From Methylococcaceae bacterium UBA975 (GTDB taxonomy: Bacteria; Pseudomonadota; Gammaproteobacteria; Methylococcales; Cycloclasticaceae): a stretch of 64,000 bases of DNA. Location: NCBI GenBank assembly GCA_002292375.1, contig DBBV01000013.1:62001-126000 (forward strand). Direction: 5' to 3'. The position numbers and the translations under genes were made by a program. The notes below the pieces were generated by a model. It was not told the DNA's origin. It saw only the letters and a list, made by a program, of their open reading frames with translations, and searched no databases. Shown here piece by piece: positions 18,899 to 27,707 of the stretch. How positions within the stretch are numbered: the stretch's first letter is position 1; every line of letters begins with the position of its first letter.

Positions 18899-20062
18899 AT
18901 GTTTAAAATTCAGACACTGAATAATATTTCCATCAAAGGGCTCGATAAATTTCCGAGAGATAAATACGAGGTTGCCTCAGAAATTCAATCACCGGATGCT
19001 TATATGCTGCGTTCGTTGAAGTTACACGATGTTGAGATTCCAAGCAGTGTGCTAGCCATAGGCCGCGCTGGTGCAGGTGTCAATAATATACCGGTCGAAA
19101 AAATGACGACGCTGGGCATCCCTGTGTTTAATGCACCTGGAGCCAATGCGAATGCGGTTAAAGAGCTCGTGTTAACCGGTATGTTGTTGGCGTGTAGAAA
19201 TATATGTCAAGCGTGGGCATGTGCTAAAAATTTACAAGGCGATGATGAGTCTATTGCCAAAGAAGTCGAACAAGTTAAAAAGAATTTTGTCGGTTTCGAA
19301 TTACCTGGTCGTACCCTCGGTGTTATTGGTTTGGGTGCTATAGGAACCTCTGTCGCAAACACAGCGTATGATTTAGGGATGAACGTGGTGGGTTATGATC
19401 CAGCCATTACTGTGGAACGTGCTTGGCAGTTATCATCTGCCATCGAGTCTGCCAACACCGTGGATGAGTTGCTAGCAAAGTCTGATTTTGTGACCGTACA
19501 CGTGCCACTAAATGAAGGTACGAAAGACTTGATTAACGCCTCTCGTATCAGCACGATGAATAATAATGCAGTTATTCTGAATTTCTCTAGAGACGGTATC
19601 GTTAATGACAAAGACGTCGTCGCCGCCTTAGATTCAGGCAAGCTTTACGCGTATATCTGTGATTTTCCGAGTAATTTACTTAAAGATCACCCTCGCGTGA
19701 TTACACTGCCACATTTAGGCGCATCAACCGCTGAGGCAGAAGAGAATTGTGCAGTGATGATTGCCGATCAATTAAAAGATTTTTTAGAAAACGGCAATAT
19801 CAAAAATTCAGTTAACTTCCCTGCCGTTAAAATGCCACGCGTAGAAGGCTACCGGATGGCCATAGCGAACGCCAATGTGCCTAATATGGTTGGCCAGATA
19901 TCCTGTATTTTGGCTGAAACAGGGCACAATATTTTGGATTTGATCAATAAATCACGGGGTGAGGTTGCGTATACCTTATTAGATGTTGATACCGTGGTGA
20001 CTGCTGACGTGGTTGAGCGAATCAAAAACATTGACGGCGTGCTGTCCGTGCGAACCGTATAA
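18899..20062 (+). CDS. serA: D-3-phosphoglycerate dehydrogenase (SerA type, C-terminal ACT domain)
   Basis: NAD-dependent 2-hydroxyacid dehydrogenase, 387 aa, probably the first step of serine synthesis. The Rossmann motif GVIGLGAIG is at about 140-148. The conserved catalytic Arg lies near NFSRDGIVND, the Glu in the following stretch, and the His in LPHLGASTAEAE. The C-terminal ~70 residues (ANVPNMVGQISCILAETGHN) form an ACT domain, the usual site for serine feedback. Its place directly after serC supports phosphoglycerate as substrate over other 2-hydroxyacids. Insertion of serA between serC and pheA differs from the Pseudomonas order. Confidence 0.92.
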   Translation: MFKIQTLNNISIKGLDKFPRDKYEVASEIQSPDAYMLRSLKLHDVEIPSSVLAIGRAGAGVNNIPVEKMTTLGIPVFNAPGANANAVKELVLTGMLLACRNICQAWACAKNLQGDDESIAKEVEQVKKNFVGFELPGRTLGVIGLGAIGTSVANTAYDLGMNVVGYDPAITVERAWQLSSAIESANTVDELLAKSDFVTVHVPLNEGTKDLINASRISTMNNNAVILNFSRDGIVNDKDVVAALDSGKLYAYICDFPSNLLKDHPRVITLPHLGASTAEAEENCAVMIADQLKDFLENGNIKNSVNFPAVKMPRVEGYRMAIANANVPNMVGQISCILAETGHNILDLINKSRGEVAYTLLDVDTVVTADVVERIKNIDGVLSVRTV

Positions 20063-20077
20063 GGCCGGTTTATTACT

Positions 20078-21163
20078 ATGGGAGTTAATAAAACATTATC
20101 TGAGCTTAGAGATGCTATCGATGAGCTAGATGAGCAATTATTAACCTTGTTTAATAAGCGTGCTGAGTTAGCAAAGGACGTAGCGACGGTCAAATTGGCA
20201 GATGGTGAGGGCGGTGATTTTTATCGCCCAGACCGAGAAGCCTCCGTACTAAGACGGGTTAAGTCAAAAAATCCCGGGCCCTTAAAAGGTGAGCACGTAG
20301 CAAAGATCTACCGTGAACTGATGTCGGCTTGTTTGGCTTTAGAAAAACCCTTAACCGTGGCGTTCTTGGGGCCTTCGGGCACGTTTACGCAAGAAGCGGC
20401 GCTTAAACACTTTGGTCATGCGGTTAATACGCTTGAAACGGTCACCATCGCTGATATCTTTCATGAAGTTGAAAATGGTGAGGCGCATTATGGCGTGGTG
20501 CCGGTTGAAAACTCAACTGAAGGGGTTATTAGCCACACCTTAGATTTGTTTATTAATTCGCCGTTACAAATTTGCGGTGAGGTGGCGTTGCGCATTCATC
20601 ACCATCTTTTATCTAGCGCTGAATCATTAGCTGACATCAAGGTGGTGTATTCACACCAGCAATCACTCGGTCAATGTAGGCAGTGGTTGATGGCGAATAT
20701 GCTCAATATAGAAACCGTTGCCGTTAGCAGTAATGCCGAAGCAGCTCGTTTAGCTAAAGAGCACTCAAATGCTGCGGCGATAGCAGGCGAGGTGGCGGCT
20801 GAGTTGTATGGCTTGAATAAATTAGCCAGCCATATCGAAGATGAGTTGGACAATACCACGCGTTTTTTGGTGATTGGTCAACAACTTGTGTCAGCCAGTG
20901 GCGATGATAAAACCAGCATGATGATATCAACAAAAAATGTCGCCGGTGCATTACAAAGTGTCTTGGCACCGTTTGCTTACGCAGGCATTAGTTTAAATAA
21001 AATTGAATCACGTCCATCTAGGCAAGGCGCATGGGAGTACGTGTTTTTTGTAGACATTGATGGTCACCAGCAAGATGAGAAAGTGGCTGCTGTTCTGCAT
21101 GAGTTACTACCTAACGTTAACGTATTAAAAGTTTTAGGTTCTTATCCTAAAGCAGTTATTTAA
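20078..21163 (+). CDS. pheA: Bifunctional chorismate mutase / prephenate dehydratase (P-protein)
   Basis: Makes phenylpyruvate from chorismate, 361 aa. The N-terminal AroQ-type chorismate mutase (about 5-90) starts LSELRDAIDELDEQLLTLFNKRAELA. The prephenate dehydratase domain (about 95-270) has FLGPSGTFTQEAA, PVENSTEGVISHTLD and the TRFLVIG motif. A C-terminal ACT domain has ESRPSRQGAWEYVFFVD, the Phe-binding ESRP motif. It lies 15 bp after serA and before hisC, as in other gammaproteobacterial aromatic operons. Confidence 0.97.
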   Translation: MGVNKTLSELRDAIDELDEQLLTLFNKRAELAKDVATVKLADGEGGDFYRPDREASVLRRVKSKNPGPLKGEHVAKIYRELMSACLALEKPLTVAFLGPSGTFTQEAALKHFGHAVNTLETVTIADIFHEVENGEAHYGVVPVENSTEGVISHTLDLFINSPLQICGEVALRIHHHLLSSAESLADIKVVYSHQQSLGQCRQWLMANMLNIETVAVSSNAEAARLAKEHSNAAAIAGEVAAELYGLNKLASHIEDELDNTTRFLVIGQQLVSASGDDKTSMMISTKNVAGALQSVLAPFAYAGISLNKIESRPSRQGAWEYVFFVDIDGHQQDEKVAAVLHELLPNVNVLKVLGSYPKAVI

Positions 21164-21204
21164 TACTCGGATCGTTAAGCCCTTTCTTAGCGAATAAAAC
21201 TATT

Positions 21205-22314
21205 ATGCCTATACATTCCTTTCAAGATTTAGCGGCTCCATCCATCAAGGGTCTGCAAACCTATCAGCCGGGTAAACCGATTGATGAGCTACAGCGGCAG
21301 TTAGGCCTTACGGATATCATAAAATTGGCATCCAACGAAAACCCCTTAGGCCCCAGTGAACGCGTTAAGCAAGTGATTCGTGAGTCAATGGCTGACATAT
21401 CCCGTTACCCCGATGGTAATGGGTTTTATTTAAAACAAGCGCTAGCAGAAAAGATCGGTGTTGAGATAACCATGGTGACACTGGGAAATGGCTCAAACGA
21501 CGTGTTAGATGTGATTGCTCGTGTTTTTTTGACGGTTGGCAGAGAAGCCATTTATTCTGAACATGCGTTTGTCGTGTATGGCTTATCAACCCAAGCCGTA
21601 GGTGCGACGGCACGGGTTGCCTCAGCAAAAGATTATGGGCATAACCTGCAGGCCATGCAAGCGTTAGTCAATGAGAACACCTCCGTGGTGTTTATTGCGA
21701 ATCCCAATAACCCAACAGGCACATGGCTTGAAGCAAATGAGTTAGAGGCTTTTATTAAGGCGCTGCCTGCGCACGTTATTGTGGTGTTAGATGAGGCGTA
21801 TGGTGAATACTTGGATCCATCAGAGGCACCCAAATCGATAGTGTTCTTAAAAAAATACCCTAATGTCATCATTACGCGGACCTTTTCTAAGGCCTATGGT
21901 TTGGCCGGTTTAAGGGTCGGTTACGCGCTCAGCCAGCCGGGGGTTGCCGACTTGCTTAATCGTGTAAGGCATCCGTTTAATGTTAATTCGTTAGGGCTCG
22001 TGGCGGCGCAAGAAGCATTAAATGATCAAGCCTATATTGATCAAAGTCGTTTGTTGAATCGGCAAGGCATGCAGCAATTGGAACAGGGCTTTAAGCGGCT
22101 AAAGTTAAAGTATATTCCCTCAGTGGCGAATTTTATTACGGTTGAAATTGGACCAAAAGCCGGCGAGGTGTATCTGGCTCTACTACAAGAAGGTGTGATT
22201 GTACGGCCAGTGACTGGTTACCAGCTGCCACATCATCTTAGAGTATCAATCGGTTTGTCGAATGAAAATACAAGCTGCTTAGACGCACTAGAAAAGGTGT
22301 TACAACGTGTTTAA
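21205..22314 (+). CDS. hisC: Histidinol-phosphate / aromatic aminotransferase
   Basis: PLP aminotransferase of fold type I, 369 aa, with SNENPLGPS near the N-terminus, NPNNPTGTW, and the PLP Lys229 in TRTFSKAYGLAGLRVGY. The family name is HisC, but between pheA and tyrA such enzymes usually also transaminate phenylpyruvate and hydroxyphenylpyruvate (HisC2/HisHb role), so it probably serves both histidine and aromatic synthesis. It overlaps tyrA by 8 bp, which indicates translational coupling. Confidence 0.93.
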   Translation: MPIHSFQDLAAPSIKGLQTYQPGKPIDELQRQLGLTDIIKLASNENPLGPSERVKQVIRESMADISRYPDGNGFYLKQALAEKIGVEITMVTLGNGSNDVLDVIARVFLTVGREAIYSEHAFVVYGLSTQAVGATARVASAKDYGHNLQAMQALVNENTSVVFIANPNNPTGTWLEANELEAFIKALPAHVIVVLDEAYGEYLDPSEAPKSIVFLKKYPNVIITRTFSKAYGLAGLRVGYALSQPGVADLLNRVRHPFNVNSLGLVAAQEALNDQAYIDQSRLLNRQGMQQLEQGFKRLKLKYIPSVANFITVEIGPKAGEVYLALLQEGVIVRPVTGYQLPHHLRVSIGLSNENTSCLDALEKVLQRV

Positions 22315-23179
22315 TAAACTATGCATTATTGGTGTGGGCTTGATTGGTGGATCGATCGCTCGAGCCTGTAAAGAAAATAAACTGGCCAAACAAGTTATTG
22401 GCACTGGGCGGCGTCAAGAAAACCTGCAAAAGGCGGTTGATTTAGGGGTGATTGACGGCTATGAAAACAGTGTGACAGCAGCGGTAAAAGACGCTGATCT
22501 GGTCGTGATTTGTTCACCAGTAGGGTCATTCGAGAAAGTTTTTACAGAATTAAAAGCGACATGGTCCGAGACCTGCGTGTACACCGATGTTGGCAGCACT
22601 AAGGAAAGCGTGATTAACGCGTTGGCGGCAGTGTTTGTCGATATACCGGGTAATTTTGTCGCAGCACATCCCATAGCGGGGTCAGAACAAAATGGCGTTG
22701 AGGCATCAATGGCCGATTTGTTTGTCGATAAACGTGTAATTATTACCCCAACAGTCGCCACAGAGGCTGCGGCAATTAAAACCTGCCAGATGTGGTGGCA
22801 AGCGATGGGCGCAATCGTGTCCGAGATGACAGTGCAGCACCACGATGAAGTGTTCGCAGCAACCAGTCACTTACCCCACGTATTAGCCTATTCTTTAGTT
22901 GAATTACTAAAAAACAAACAAGATGAACGGGAAATATTTGAGTATGCAGCGGGTGGTTTCAAAGACTTTACCCGTATCGCATCCAGTGACCCTGATATGT
23001 GGTCAGATATATGTTTGGCCAACGGCCCCCAGTTGATAAAGGTTATAAAAGAACTGGAACAAGTAAACCGTAAAATTTCATCTTTAATTGAAAACAACGA
23101 TAAACAAGGGCTGTTAGCAATCTTTCAGTCGGCGCAAGGTGCGCGCGACTATTTTTTAAGCCTGCAAAAAAGCAAATAA
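22307..23179 (+). CDS. tyrA: Prephenate (arogenate) dehydrogenase
   Basis: NAD-dependent oxidative decarboxylase leading to tyrosine, 290 aa. The N-terminal Rossmann motif is GVGLIGGSIA (8-17). HPIAGSEQNGVEA contains the active-site region, and the helical C-terminal half (LPHVLAYSLVELL, FKDFTRIASSDPDMW) is complete. It is a free-standing TyrA, with no chorismate mutase and no fusion to AroA, although in Pseudomonas the two are fused. Its TAA is directly followed by the aroA ATG. Confidence 0.94.
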   Translation: MFNKLCIIGVGLIGGSIARACKENKLAKQVIGTGRRQENLQKAVDLGVIDGYENSVTAAVKDADLVVICSPVGSFEKVFTELKATWSETCVYTDVGSTKESVINALAAVFVDIPGNFVAAHPIAGSEQNGVEASMADLFVDKRVIITPTVATEAAAIKTCQMWWQAMGAIVSEMTVQHHDEVFAATSHLPHVLAYSLVELLKNKQDEREIFEYAAGGFKDFTRIASSDPDMWSDICLANGPQLIKVIKELEQVNRKISSLIENNDKQGLLAIFQSAQGARDYFLSLQKSK

Positions 23180-24484
23180 ATGATGAATACACTATTTTCA
23201 AGGTCCAGTGTTGGCCTACAGGGTGAGCTTCGCGTTCCAGGCGATAAATCAATTTCACACCGGTCGGTCATGCTCGGCAGTTTGGCTGAGGGTGTTACCG
23301 AAGTCAGCGGCTTTCTTGAGGCCGACGACGCCTTGGCGACCATGACAGCATTTACCGACATGGGTGTAAAAATAGACAGACTAGGCCCGGGGCATTTACG
23401 TATACAGGGCGTGGGCTTACACGGTTTAAAGGCACCTAAAAATGACTTGTATGTCGGTAACTCGGGTACGTCTATGCGCCTATTGGCCGGTATTTTAGCG
23501 GGGCAATCATTTAACAGTGTCTTAACCGGGGATAATTCGCTAACTAAGCGCCCAATGCGTCGCGTGTTAGACCCGTTAACCGAAATGGGTGCGCGGGTAA
23601 CCAGTTCAGAAACAGGAACAGCGCCGCTTAAAATACACGGAGGTAGTCCATTAAGGGGTATTGATTACAAAATGCCGATGGGGAGCGCACAAGTTAAATC
23701 TTGTCTGCTGCTAGCAGGTTTATACGCCAGTGGGACGACGCAGGTGACTGAACCAGCGGTCACAAGAGACCACACCGAGCAAATGCTGAGGGGTTTTGGT
23801 TATCAGGTGAAAACAGAGGAAAACGTGGTGAGCTTAAGTGGTGGTGGTCAATTGACAGCACGCTCAATTGATGTGCCCAGTGATATTTCTTCTGCCGCCT
23901 TTTTTATTGTAGCGGCCTGTATTACGCCAAACTCAGACATTACCTTGCAGCACGTTGGTATAAATCCGACCCGCACAGGTGTGATTGATATCTTATTAAA
24001 AATGGGCGCCAATATCCGCTTGTTCAATGAACGTTTGGTGGGTGGTGAAAAGGTCGCAGATATCCAAGTTAAGACTAGCCAGTTAACAGGGATTTCAGTG
24101 CCCGAAAACTTAGTGGCCTTGGCGATAGATGAGTTCCCTGTGATCTTTGTAGCAGCCGCTTACGCACAAGGGCAAACGATAGTGACAGGAGCCGAAGAAT
24201 TACGCGTTAAAGAAAGTGACCGCATACAAACGATGGCGGATGGCTTGCAAGCAATTGGTGTAGATGCATTAGCCACGGCTGACGGGATGACTATTCAAGG
24301 TGGGCGAGTGCTCGGCGGTACGATTGAGAGTTTTGATGACCATAGAATAGCGATGTCATTTGCTGTGGCAGGTCTTCAATCAGAAGGCGTTATCCAAATA
24401 AATAATTGTAAAAATGTAAGTACGTCGTTTCCGAATTTTGTAGAACTGGCTTCTTCCTGTGGGTTTAACCTGCAAGTGCAGTGA
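23180..24484 (+). CDS. aroA: 3-phosphoshikimate 1-carboxyvinyltransferase (EPSP synthase)
   Basis: Sixth step of the shikimate pathway, 434 aa. It has the N-terminal PGDKSISHRSVMLGSLAEG, the PEP-binding GNSGTSMRL (about 92-100), and the conserved DEFPVIFVAAAYAQG and RVKESDRI blocks. The Gly and Ala around the glyphosate loop (YVGNSGTSMRLLAG) look like a class-II-type enzyme rather than the E. coli class I; this is a reading of the motif only. The start abuts the tyrA stop. The end overlaps cmk (ATGA), so all are one coupled operon. Confidence 0.96.
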   Translation: MMNTLFSRSSVGLQGELRVPGDKSISHRSVMLGSLAEGVTEVSGFLEADDALATMTAFTDMGVKIDRLGPGHLRIQGVGLHGLKAPKNDLYVGNSGTSMRLLAGILAGQSFNSVLTGDNSLTKRPMRRVLDPLTEMGARVTSSETGTAPLKIHGGSPLRGIDYKMPMGSAQVKSCLLLAGLYASGTTQVTEPAVTRDHTEQMLRGFGYQVKTEENVVSLSGGGQLTARSIDVPSDISSAAFFIVAACITPNSDITLQHVGINPTRTGVIDILLKMGANIRLFNERLVGGEKVADIQVKTSQLTGISVPENLVALAIDEFPVIFVAAAYAQGQTIVTGAEELRVKESDRIQTMADGLQAIGVDALATADGMTIQGGRVLGGTIESFDDHRIAMSFAVAGLQSEGVIQINNCKNVSTSFPNFVELASSCGFNLQVQ

Positions 24485-25200
24485 TGAACGAGCGTGCAAA
24501 CATACCCGTCTTAACGATTGATGGGCCGAGCGGTTCAGGTAAAGGGACAATATCTAAACGTCTGGCAGAGCGTCTGGGTTGGAACTACCTAGAAAGTGGT
24601 GCCTTATACAGAGCATTGGGCATAGCGGCGATTAATAAAAAGTTGGATCTTAGCAATGCAAAAAAGTTAACCGAGCTGGTTGACGGTGTCGATTTAGAGT
24701 TTAAGCGAAATCAACAAGGGCGTTGGGTCACCTACTTAGATGGTGAAGAAATTCAGCGTCAATTGCAGACTGAAAAAATAGGCAATGTAGCGTCAAAAAT
24801 AGCTGTTTTCCCCGACGTTAGGCGTAGTTTACTAGCAAAACAACTCACGTTTAGACAGTCACCAGGTTTAGTTGCCGATGGGCGAGATATGGGCAGTGTC
24901 GTGTTTCCATCGGCTGACTATAAGGTTTACTTAACAGCCAGCACAGAGGAGCGCGCAAAAAGACGCTATAAGCAGTTGATAGAAAAAGGAATTAGTGCTA
25001 ACCTGCGCGATGTTATTCAAGACGTCGAAAAACGAGACCAACGAGATAAAAATCGCTCTACATCTCCTTTAATGGTACCTGAAGGAGCTGTCTATATTGA
25101 TTCATCCTGTAAAACAATCGATGAAGTTGTTCAGCAAGTTCTAGATACCTTGAAAACAAACCGTCCTAATAATGGGACTAATGGTGGTTTGAGACAATAG
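24484..25200 (+). CDS. cmk: Cytidylate kinase
   Basis: Phosphorylates CMP/dCMP, 238 aa from ATG 24484. The P-loop is GPSGSGKGT, followed by the LESGALYRALG substrate region, DGRDMGSVVFPSADYKVYLTAS, and the lid with RAKRRYKQL. The ATG overlaps the aroA stop (TGATGA); a GTG one codon upstream is possible but the ATG is preferred. cmk directly before rpsA is a very conserved order in gammaproteobacteria. Confidence 0.96.
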   Translation: MNERANIPVLTIDGPSGSGKGTISKRLAERLGWNYLESGALYRALGIAAINKKLDLSNAKKLTELVDGVDLEFKRNQQGRWVTYLDGEEIQRQLQTEKIGNVASKIAVFPDVRRSLLAKQLTFRQSPGLVADGRDMGSVVFPSADYKVYLTASTEERAKRRYKQLIEKGISANLRDVIQDVEKRDQRDKNRSTSPLMVPEGAVYIDSSCKTIDEVVQQVLDTLKTNRPNNGTNGGLRQ

Positions 25201-25227
25201 TGCTCAAGCCTTTTTTTAACGTAACCT

Positions 25228-25255
25228 TTTTTAACGTCCGTATCAGCGTTAAAAA
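25228..25255 (+). promoter_or_regulatory. Stem-loop in the rpsA leader
   Basis: A 9-bp perfect stem, TTTTTAACG with CGTTAAAAA, encloses a 10-nt loop 20 nt upstream of the rpsA ATG. The rpsA start has only a weak AAAGAG Shine-Dalgarno. In E. coli the S1 mRNA start region also lacks a strong Shine-Dalgarno, folds into hairpins and is autoregulated by S1. An equivalent role here is inference. Confidence 0.45.
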
Positions 25256-25274
25256 TAAATTTAAAGAGAACGAC

Positions 25275-26942
25275 ATGAGCGAAAATTTCGCAGAACTATT
25301 TGAAGAAAGCATTAAATCAGCCGAACTGACACCGGGAACATTAATTACCGGTCAAGTGGTCGATATTACGAACGACTCAGTGATTGTAAATGCAGGTCTA
25401 AAATCAGAAGGTAATATCCCACGCTGGCAGTTTGTTAGTGCGACAGGCGAACTCGAAGTGGCTATTGGTGACGACGTTGAAGTCGTGCTGGATATGGTTG
25501 AGGATGGACTAGGCGCCACCTTGTTATCCAGAGATAAAGCTAAAAAAGCAGCTGCTTGGCGCTTCCTTGAGAAAGCCGCAGAAGAAAAAGAAACAGTTAT
25601 TGGTGTTATCACAGGCAAAGTACGCGGTGGTTTCACTGTCGAAGTGGGTGGTCTGAGTGGTTTCTTACCGGGTTCACTCGTCGATGTACGTCCTTTAAGA
25701 GACACGTCGTTCCTTGAAGGTAAAGACTTAGAATTTAAAGTGATTAAACTTGATGAGAAACGCAATAATGTTGTTGTTTCCCGTCGTGCAGTACTAGAAA
25801 CCGAATACAGCGCAGAACGCGAAGCCTTACTCGACAATTTAAAAGAAGGTGCTGTATTAAAAGGCATGGTCAAAAACTTGACCGATTATGGCGCATTTAT
25901 CGATTTAGGTGGTGTGGACGGCTTGTTACACATAACGGATATGGCTTGGAAGCGTGTTAAACACCCATCAGAAGTTATTGAAATTGGACAAGATATTGAA
26001 GTCGTTGTATTACGCTATGACGAAGAGAAAAAACGTGTCTCATTGGGCATGAAACAATTGGGTGAAGATCCTTGGGTGAATATCCTTGATCGTTACCCTG
26101 TGCATTCTAAATTAAGCGGTAAAGTGACCAACCTTACTGACTATGGTTGCTTTATTGAGATAGAAGACGGTATCGAAGGTTTGGTCCACGTATCAGAAAT
26201 GGATTGGACCAATAAGAATGTTAACCCAGCTAAAGTTGTATCTTTAGGTGATGAAGTTGAAGTGATGGTGCTTGAAATTGACGATACACGTCGTCGTATT
26301 TCACTTGGCATGAAGCAATGTAAAGGCAATCCATGGCAAGACTTCTCCGCTATCCATAAAAAAGGCGACAAGATTAAAGGTCTGATTAAGTCTATTACAG
26401 ATTTCGGTATCTTTATTGGCTTGGATGGTGAGATCGATGGACTGGTTCATTTGTCTGATATATCTTGGGACGAAAAGGGTGAAGAAGAGCTTCAAAGCTA
26501 TAAAAAAGGCATGGAGCTTGAAACAGTCATTTTGGCCATCGATTCGGATCGTGAAAGAATTTCTCTAGGTATTAAGCAAATCGAACAAGACCCCTTCCAG
26601 GAATTTTTAGCCTCTAACGATAAAAACTCTTTAGTGAAAGGTGTTGTTAAAGAAGTGGATGCTAAAGGTGCAGTGATTCAGTTAAACGACAATATCGAAG
26701 GTTACCTTCGCGCTTCAGAATTAAGCCGTGATCGTGTCGATGATGCGAGAAATATACTGAATGAAGGTGATGAAGTTGAAGCTAAATTTATTGGTATTGA
26801 TCGCAAGAATAAAACCATAAACTTATCTATCAAAGCGAAAGATGATGATGAGGAAAAAGCGGTATTAAGTGACTATTCTCAACAAAATGCGAGCACGCCA
26901 ACGTTAGGTGATATCTTTAAGAACAGCATGGAAGATAAATAA
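25275..26942 (+). CDS. rpsA: 30S ribosomal protein S1
   Basis: 555 aa. Binds mRNA on the 30S subunit. It consists of six consecutive S1 (OB-fold) repeats: the first two bind the ribosome and the last four have the repeated pattern G-x-V-x-x-x-x-x-(Y/F)-G-x-F-(I/V)-x-(L/I), e.g. LTDYGAFIDLGGVDGLLHITDMAW and VTNLTDYGCFIEIE. The ATG at 25275 matches the family N-terminus (MSENFAELFEES); an in-frame upstream start at 25200 is rejected because it would read through the leader hairpin. ihfB follows, as in E. coli. Confidence 0.97.
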   Translation: MSENFAELFEESIKSAELTPGTLITGQVVDITNDSVIVNAGLKSEGNIPRWQFVSATGELEVAIGDDVEVVLDMVEDGLGATLLSRDKAKKAAAWRFLEKAAEEKETVIGVITGKVRGGFTVEVGGLSGFLPGSLVDVRPLRDTSFLEGKDLEFKVIKLDEKRNNVVVSRRAVLETEYSAEREALLDNLKEGAVLKGMVKNLTDYGAFIDLGGVDGLLHITDMAWKRVKHPSEVIEIGQDIEVVVLRYDEEKKRVSLGMKQLGEDPWVNILDRYPVHSKLSGKVTNLTDYGCFIEIEDGIEGLVHVSEMDWTNKNVNPAKVVSLGDEVEVMVLEIDDTRRRISLGMKQCKGNPWQDFSAIHKKGDKIKGLIKSITDFGIFIGLDGEIDGLVHLSDISWDEKGEEELQSYKKGMELETVILAIDSDRERISLGIKQIEQDPFQEFLASNDKNSLVKGVVKEVDAKGAVIQLNDNIEGYLRASELSRDRVDDARNILNEGDEVEAKFIGIDRKNKTINLSIKAKDDDEEKAVLSDYSQQNASTPTLGDIFKNSMEDK

Positions 26943-26955
26943 AATATATTGAAAT

Positions 26956-26975
26956 GGCGGGAAATTTTTCCCGCC
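26956..26975 (+). terminator. Hairpin between rpsA and ihfB (weak terminator or processing site)
   Basis: GGCGGGAAA and TTTCCCGCC form a 9-bp stem with almost no loop (effective stem 7 bp, loop about 6 nt). No T-run follows, so complete termination is unlikely; partial attenuation or RNA processing between two genes of very different expression is more plausible. Confidence 0.45.
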
Positions 26976-26996
26976 TGATTTCTTGAAGGTGACCTC

Positions 26997-27299
26997 GTGA
27001 CAAAATCTGAATTAATTGAAAAATTAGCGCAACAGCAAATACATCTTCCATATAAGGATGTTGAACTGGCAGTAAAATGTATACTCGAACAAATGAGCCG
27101 TGCATTATCATCTGGAGAAAGAATCGAGATCAGAGGTTTTGGCAGTTTTTCATTGCATTATCGGCCACCACGGATGGGAAGAAATCCAAAAAATGGTGAA
27201 GCCGTTGCCTTGTCTGGTAAGTATGTGCCACATTTTAAACCCGGTAAAGAGTTACGTGTTCGGGTCGATGAGGCAAAAGAAAGCTATAAAATAAAATAA
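26997..27299 (+). CDS. ihfB: Integration host factor subunit beta
   Basis: 100-aa DNA-bending protein of the HU/IHF family that pairs with IhfA. It shows MTKSELIEKLA, the IEIRGFGSFSLHYRPPRMGRNPKNGE segment with the intercalating Pro in RNPKNG, and KPGKELR. It starts with GTG, supported by an AAGGTGA Shine-Dalgarno 5 nt upstream. A strong terminator follows at once. The position after rpsA is conserved. Confidence 0.96.
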   Translation: MTKSELIEKLAQQQIHLPYKDVELAVKCILEQMSRALSSGERIEIRGFGSFSLHYRPPRMGRNPKNGEAVALSGKYVPHFKPGKELRVRVDEAKESYKIK

Positions 27300-27327
27300 A
27301 AAAGCCCCTATATTAGGGGCTTTTTTA
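27299..27327 (+). terminator. Rho-independent terminator after ihfB
   Basis: AAAAGCCCCT and AGGGGCTTTT pair around a 5-nt loop, with a T-run at once after the stem. It ends the gyrA-to-ihfB gene cluster. Confidence 0.92.
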
Positions 27328-27416
27328 TTGCCAAAGAAGTAATATATTATTTTAAAAGCCCGTGATCAAAAATGGGGGACGTATTAACATGGAATGTAAA
27401 TTACTGAGAAAATAAT

Positions 27417-27707
27417 ATGAAATTTTTCTACTTATTACTGTTCATTATTCTTATCGTTGTTGGCTTTGTGTTGTCGATATTGAATTCAGCACCGATTAAA
27501 GTTCATTATTATTATGGTTGGGTCGAACTGCCCTTATCCTTTGCGCTACTTATTGCCTTTGTTGCAGGTGCATTGATCGGCTTAAGTACCAAACTCTGGA
27601 ATAACCAGGTATTAAAGCGCCAGTATAATAGGCTCGCTAAAGAAGCTGAGTTAGCAAAACAAGAAGTCTCTAATTTAAGAACGTACCCAGCTAAAGAAAT
27701 CAATTAG
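27417..27707 (+). CDS. lapA: Lipopolysaccharide assembly protein LapA (DUF1049)
   Basis: 96-aa inner-membrane protein with two hydrophobic helices (about 3-21 and 40-62) separated by SAPIKVHYYYGWVELP, then a charged coiled coil (KRQYNRLAKEAELAKQEV). This is the LapA_dom pattern. The lapB ATG follows its stop codon without any gap, so the two are translationally coupled. Confidence 0.9.
   Translation: MKFFYLLLFIILIVVGFVLSILNSAPIKVHYYYGWVELPLSFALLIAFVAGALIGLSTKLWNNQVLKRQYNRLAKEAELAKQEVSNLRTYPAKEIN

Noticed and set aside
25215..25260. TTAACGT repeats before rpsA as further MerR operators
   Set aside because: They are direct repeats within T-runs, not the TTTACGTTAACGTCAA palindrome, and the gene has no link to fatty acids.
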